A stretch of 6,513 nucleotides of DNA, from positions 1 to 6,513 of the forward strand of contig JAFDDL010000212.1 in the NCBI GenBank assembly GCA_019310865.1. The letters run 5' to 3'. A model generated the notes under the pieces. That model was not told where the DNA came from, did no database searches, and saw only the letters and a program-made list of their open reading frames with translations. This document shows positions 5,600-6,513 of the stretch, one piece after another (the first letter of the stretch is position 1; each line of letters opens with the position of its first letter). Position numbers and translations under genes: made by a program. The DNA is from Deltaproteobacteria bacterium (GTDB lineage Bacteria > Desulfobacterota > Desulfobacteria > Desulfobacterales > JAFDDL01).

Positions 5600-5942
5600 T
5601 GGGCCTTAAGAGAGGTAGCACCAATATGAAACAGTCTGAAGGTTGTCTGGAAAACTGTAGTAGAAGATCTACCACCATTAGCTCATAAAATCAGCCGGAT
5701 TCTTTCTAAATAACACTCTTGAACGAGAAGAGCATAAAACCACAGCGTTCCTTATCTATTCATGGATTGACCTATTTCGTCAAAGTGAAATATGAGCGGC
5801 TTGATTCATGATTTGATAACCTCTTCGCCACTTCAAAAGTTTCGTACGATACTGCACATGATGGGGAAAATTATCTATAAAAGTGCCTGAAGCTGACCGC
5901 CAACTCGGCGAAAGACAACACCAGGGCACCACCTCTTAAAAC
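5600..5942. other. Intergenic stretch without a recognisable gene
   Basis: All frames are short. The largest plus-strand start after the antitoxin (ATG near 5627) has only about 20 codons (MKQSEGCLENCS...). I see no tRNA, terminator with a T-run or known domain. Fragments such as LTYFVKVKYERLDS and FDNLFATSKVSYDTAHDGENYL, each ended by a stop, hint that it may be decayed coding sequence, but they match nothing I know. Confidence 0.5.
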
Positions 5943-6041
5943 GCCCTTTTTGATGCCCAAAATATCCAGATAAGCCCCAAAAACAGGGGTATTCTGGGCC
6001 TAAACCCTTGATTATCAGTCATCCATCTTGGTCCGACCCCG
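5943..6041 (+). repeat. 99-base direct repeat, right copy
   Basis: Partner of 638-736, same orientation, 9 differences and no gaps by eye. It is followed by GGTAAC-containing units that parallel the CGACCCCGGTAAC after the left copy. Confidence 0.9.
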
Positions 6042-6093
6042 GTAACACACAGACCGGTAACACAGTCATCCATCTTGGTCCGACCCCGGTAAC
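6016..6093 (+). repeat. Internal 31-base direct repeat with GGTAAC units
   Basis: Bases 6016-6046 are repeated exactly at 6063-6093 (starting CAGTCATCCATCTTGG and ending CGACCCCGGTAAC). The first unit overlaps the end of the 99-base repeat. GGTAAC recurs at 6041, 6056, 6088 and 6095. Two units do not make a CRISPR array; this looks like expansion inside a dispersed intergenic repeat. Confidence 0.85.
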
Positions 6094-6116
6094 CGGTAAC
6101 GTACCCATCGTTACCG
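6094..6116. other. Perfect hairpin overlapping the esterase stop codon
   Basis: CGGTAACG (6094-6101) pairs with CGTTACCG (6109-6116) around a 7-base loop. The right arm contains the esterase stop codon (6113-6111, minus). There is no T-run, so it is not a standard intrinsic terminator. It may protect or end the esterase message, or simply be part of the GGTAAC repeat. Confidence 0.4.
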
Positions 6117-6512
6117 CGCGGGGTTCCAGTGTCCAAAGACGTAGCGCAGCCCCCGCGACATCGCCCCCGGTATTACGGACATATGGGTTTCGTCGGGCAG
6201 GTTGTGACAGTGGATTTTCAGGCCCGGGTAATTGCGCGACTTGAGCTTGTCCACGAACTCTGGTGTGATCTCCGCCATCCGCGGCCAGCCGTGTTTCTCA
6301 TAAGCAGCGACGGCCTTTTCCATCTGCGCTTTCATCGGCCCATCCGCCTGCGCCATGGCCTGAAGAATCGGCTTCATTAACGCAACCGTCTCCAGACCGC
6401 CTGCGGTGACAAAAACCGTCGCGTTCAGATCTTTTCGCTCGGCTGCACACTGCGCTTCCCACTGCCAGACGTCTTCCCCGTGCCACCAGATCGAGGGACT
6501 GCAAATGACATA
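6111..6512 (-). CDS. IroE/Fes-like alpha/beta-hydrolase esterase, 3' part only
   Basis: The minus strand is open from the window edge to TAA at 6113-6111, giving the last 133 residues of a putative esterase. YVICSPSIWWHGEDVWQWEA, the VFVTAGGLET strand, ITPEFVDKLKSRNYPGLKIHCHNL and PDETHMSVIPGAMSRGLRYVFG follow the order of the C-terminal half of the PF00756/IroE-type fold. The His of D-E-T-H is the expected catalytic histidine, and the Glu of G-G-L-E may be the acidic member of the triad. The nucleophile serine (G-x-S-x-G) would lie outside the window. Enterobactin-type esterases and acyl-peptide or ester hydrolases share this fold, so the substrate is open. The gene ends inside a GGTAAC-type hairpin adjoining the right direct repeat, so the repeat array abuts the coding region directly. 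Confidence 0.85.
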   Translation of the reverse strand, partial: YVICSPSIWWHGEDVWQWEAQCAAERKDLNATVFVTAGGLETVALMKPILQAMAQADGPMKAQMEKAVAAYEKHGWPRMAEITPEFVDKLKSRNYPGLKIHCHNLPDETHMSVIPGAMSRGLRYVFGHWNPAR

Positions 6513-6513
6513 G

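Noticed and set aside
5936..6040. Short minus-strand frame ending in GLIWIFWASKRAF inside the 99-base repeat, also open in the left copy
   Set aside because: No consistent start codon in the left copy, and the differences between copies show no bias to silent positions, so the shared frame is probably incidental.
638..6041. Composite transposon
   Set aside because: The direct repeats are short, carry no transposase, and I could find neither terminal inverted repeats nor target-site duplications by eye.
6016..6093. CRISPR-like spaced repeats
   Set aside because: Only two 31-base units with a 16-base gap between them, no further repeats and no cas genes; better explained by the GGTAAC-type intergenic repeat.

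Overview
Organism. The window reads as a Gram-negative, Desulfobacterota-like genome (low confidence). This rests on the style of the amidohydrolase and the exported serine hydrolase and on CGACCCCGGTAAC-type intergenic repeats. No 16S or other taxonomic marker is present. It is an accessory region with a patchwork of base compositions, several damaged genes and repeated segments.

Layout. At the left edge, on the minus strand, lies the 5' part of an exported beta-lactamase-like serine hydrolase. A 400-base gap follows, holding the left copy of a 99-base direct repeat (638-736). Next is a GC-richer fic gene on the plus strand, split by a -1 frameshift (899-1908). An AT-rich regulatory gap (1909-2124) carries five GGTTCGRWA elements. 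An intact, AT-richer second fic gene (2125-3156) follows. Convergent to it is a compact YtcJ-like amidohydrolase (4421-3204, minus). Beyond that is a 194-base second copy of the 3' end of the first fic gene (4713-4906). Then comes a toxin-first RelE/Xre toxin-antitoxin operon (5030-5599) with a split toxin frame. A 340-base gap without a recognisable gene leads to the right copy of the 99-base repeat (5943-6041). The right edge holds the 3' part of an IroE/Fes-like esterase (6512-6111, minus).

How it fits together. The segment between the two direct repeats is rich in toxin-type genes. It has two class II Fic AMP-transferase-like proteins with their own inhibitory motif and a C-terminal DNA-binding domain, a remnant of a third DNA-binding tail, and a RelE/Xre module. 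The flanking serine hydrolase and esterase look like ordinary genes. The most interesting point is the toxin of the Xre module. Its frame break falls exactly on an A AAA AAC heptamer, followed after 7 bases by an imperfect hairpin, which is the layout of a programmed -1 frameshift signal. Its promoter also places the likely transcript start at the GTG start codon. The sober alternative is loss of one A from an A-run. The first fic gene is likewise broken by what looks like one T missing from a T-run, so a shared cause such as assembly error or gene decay must be excluded first.
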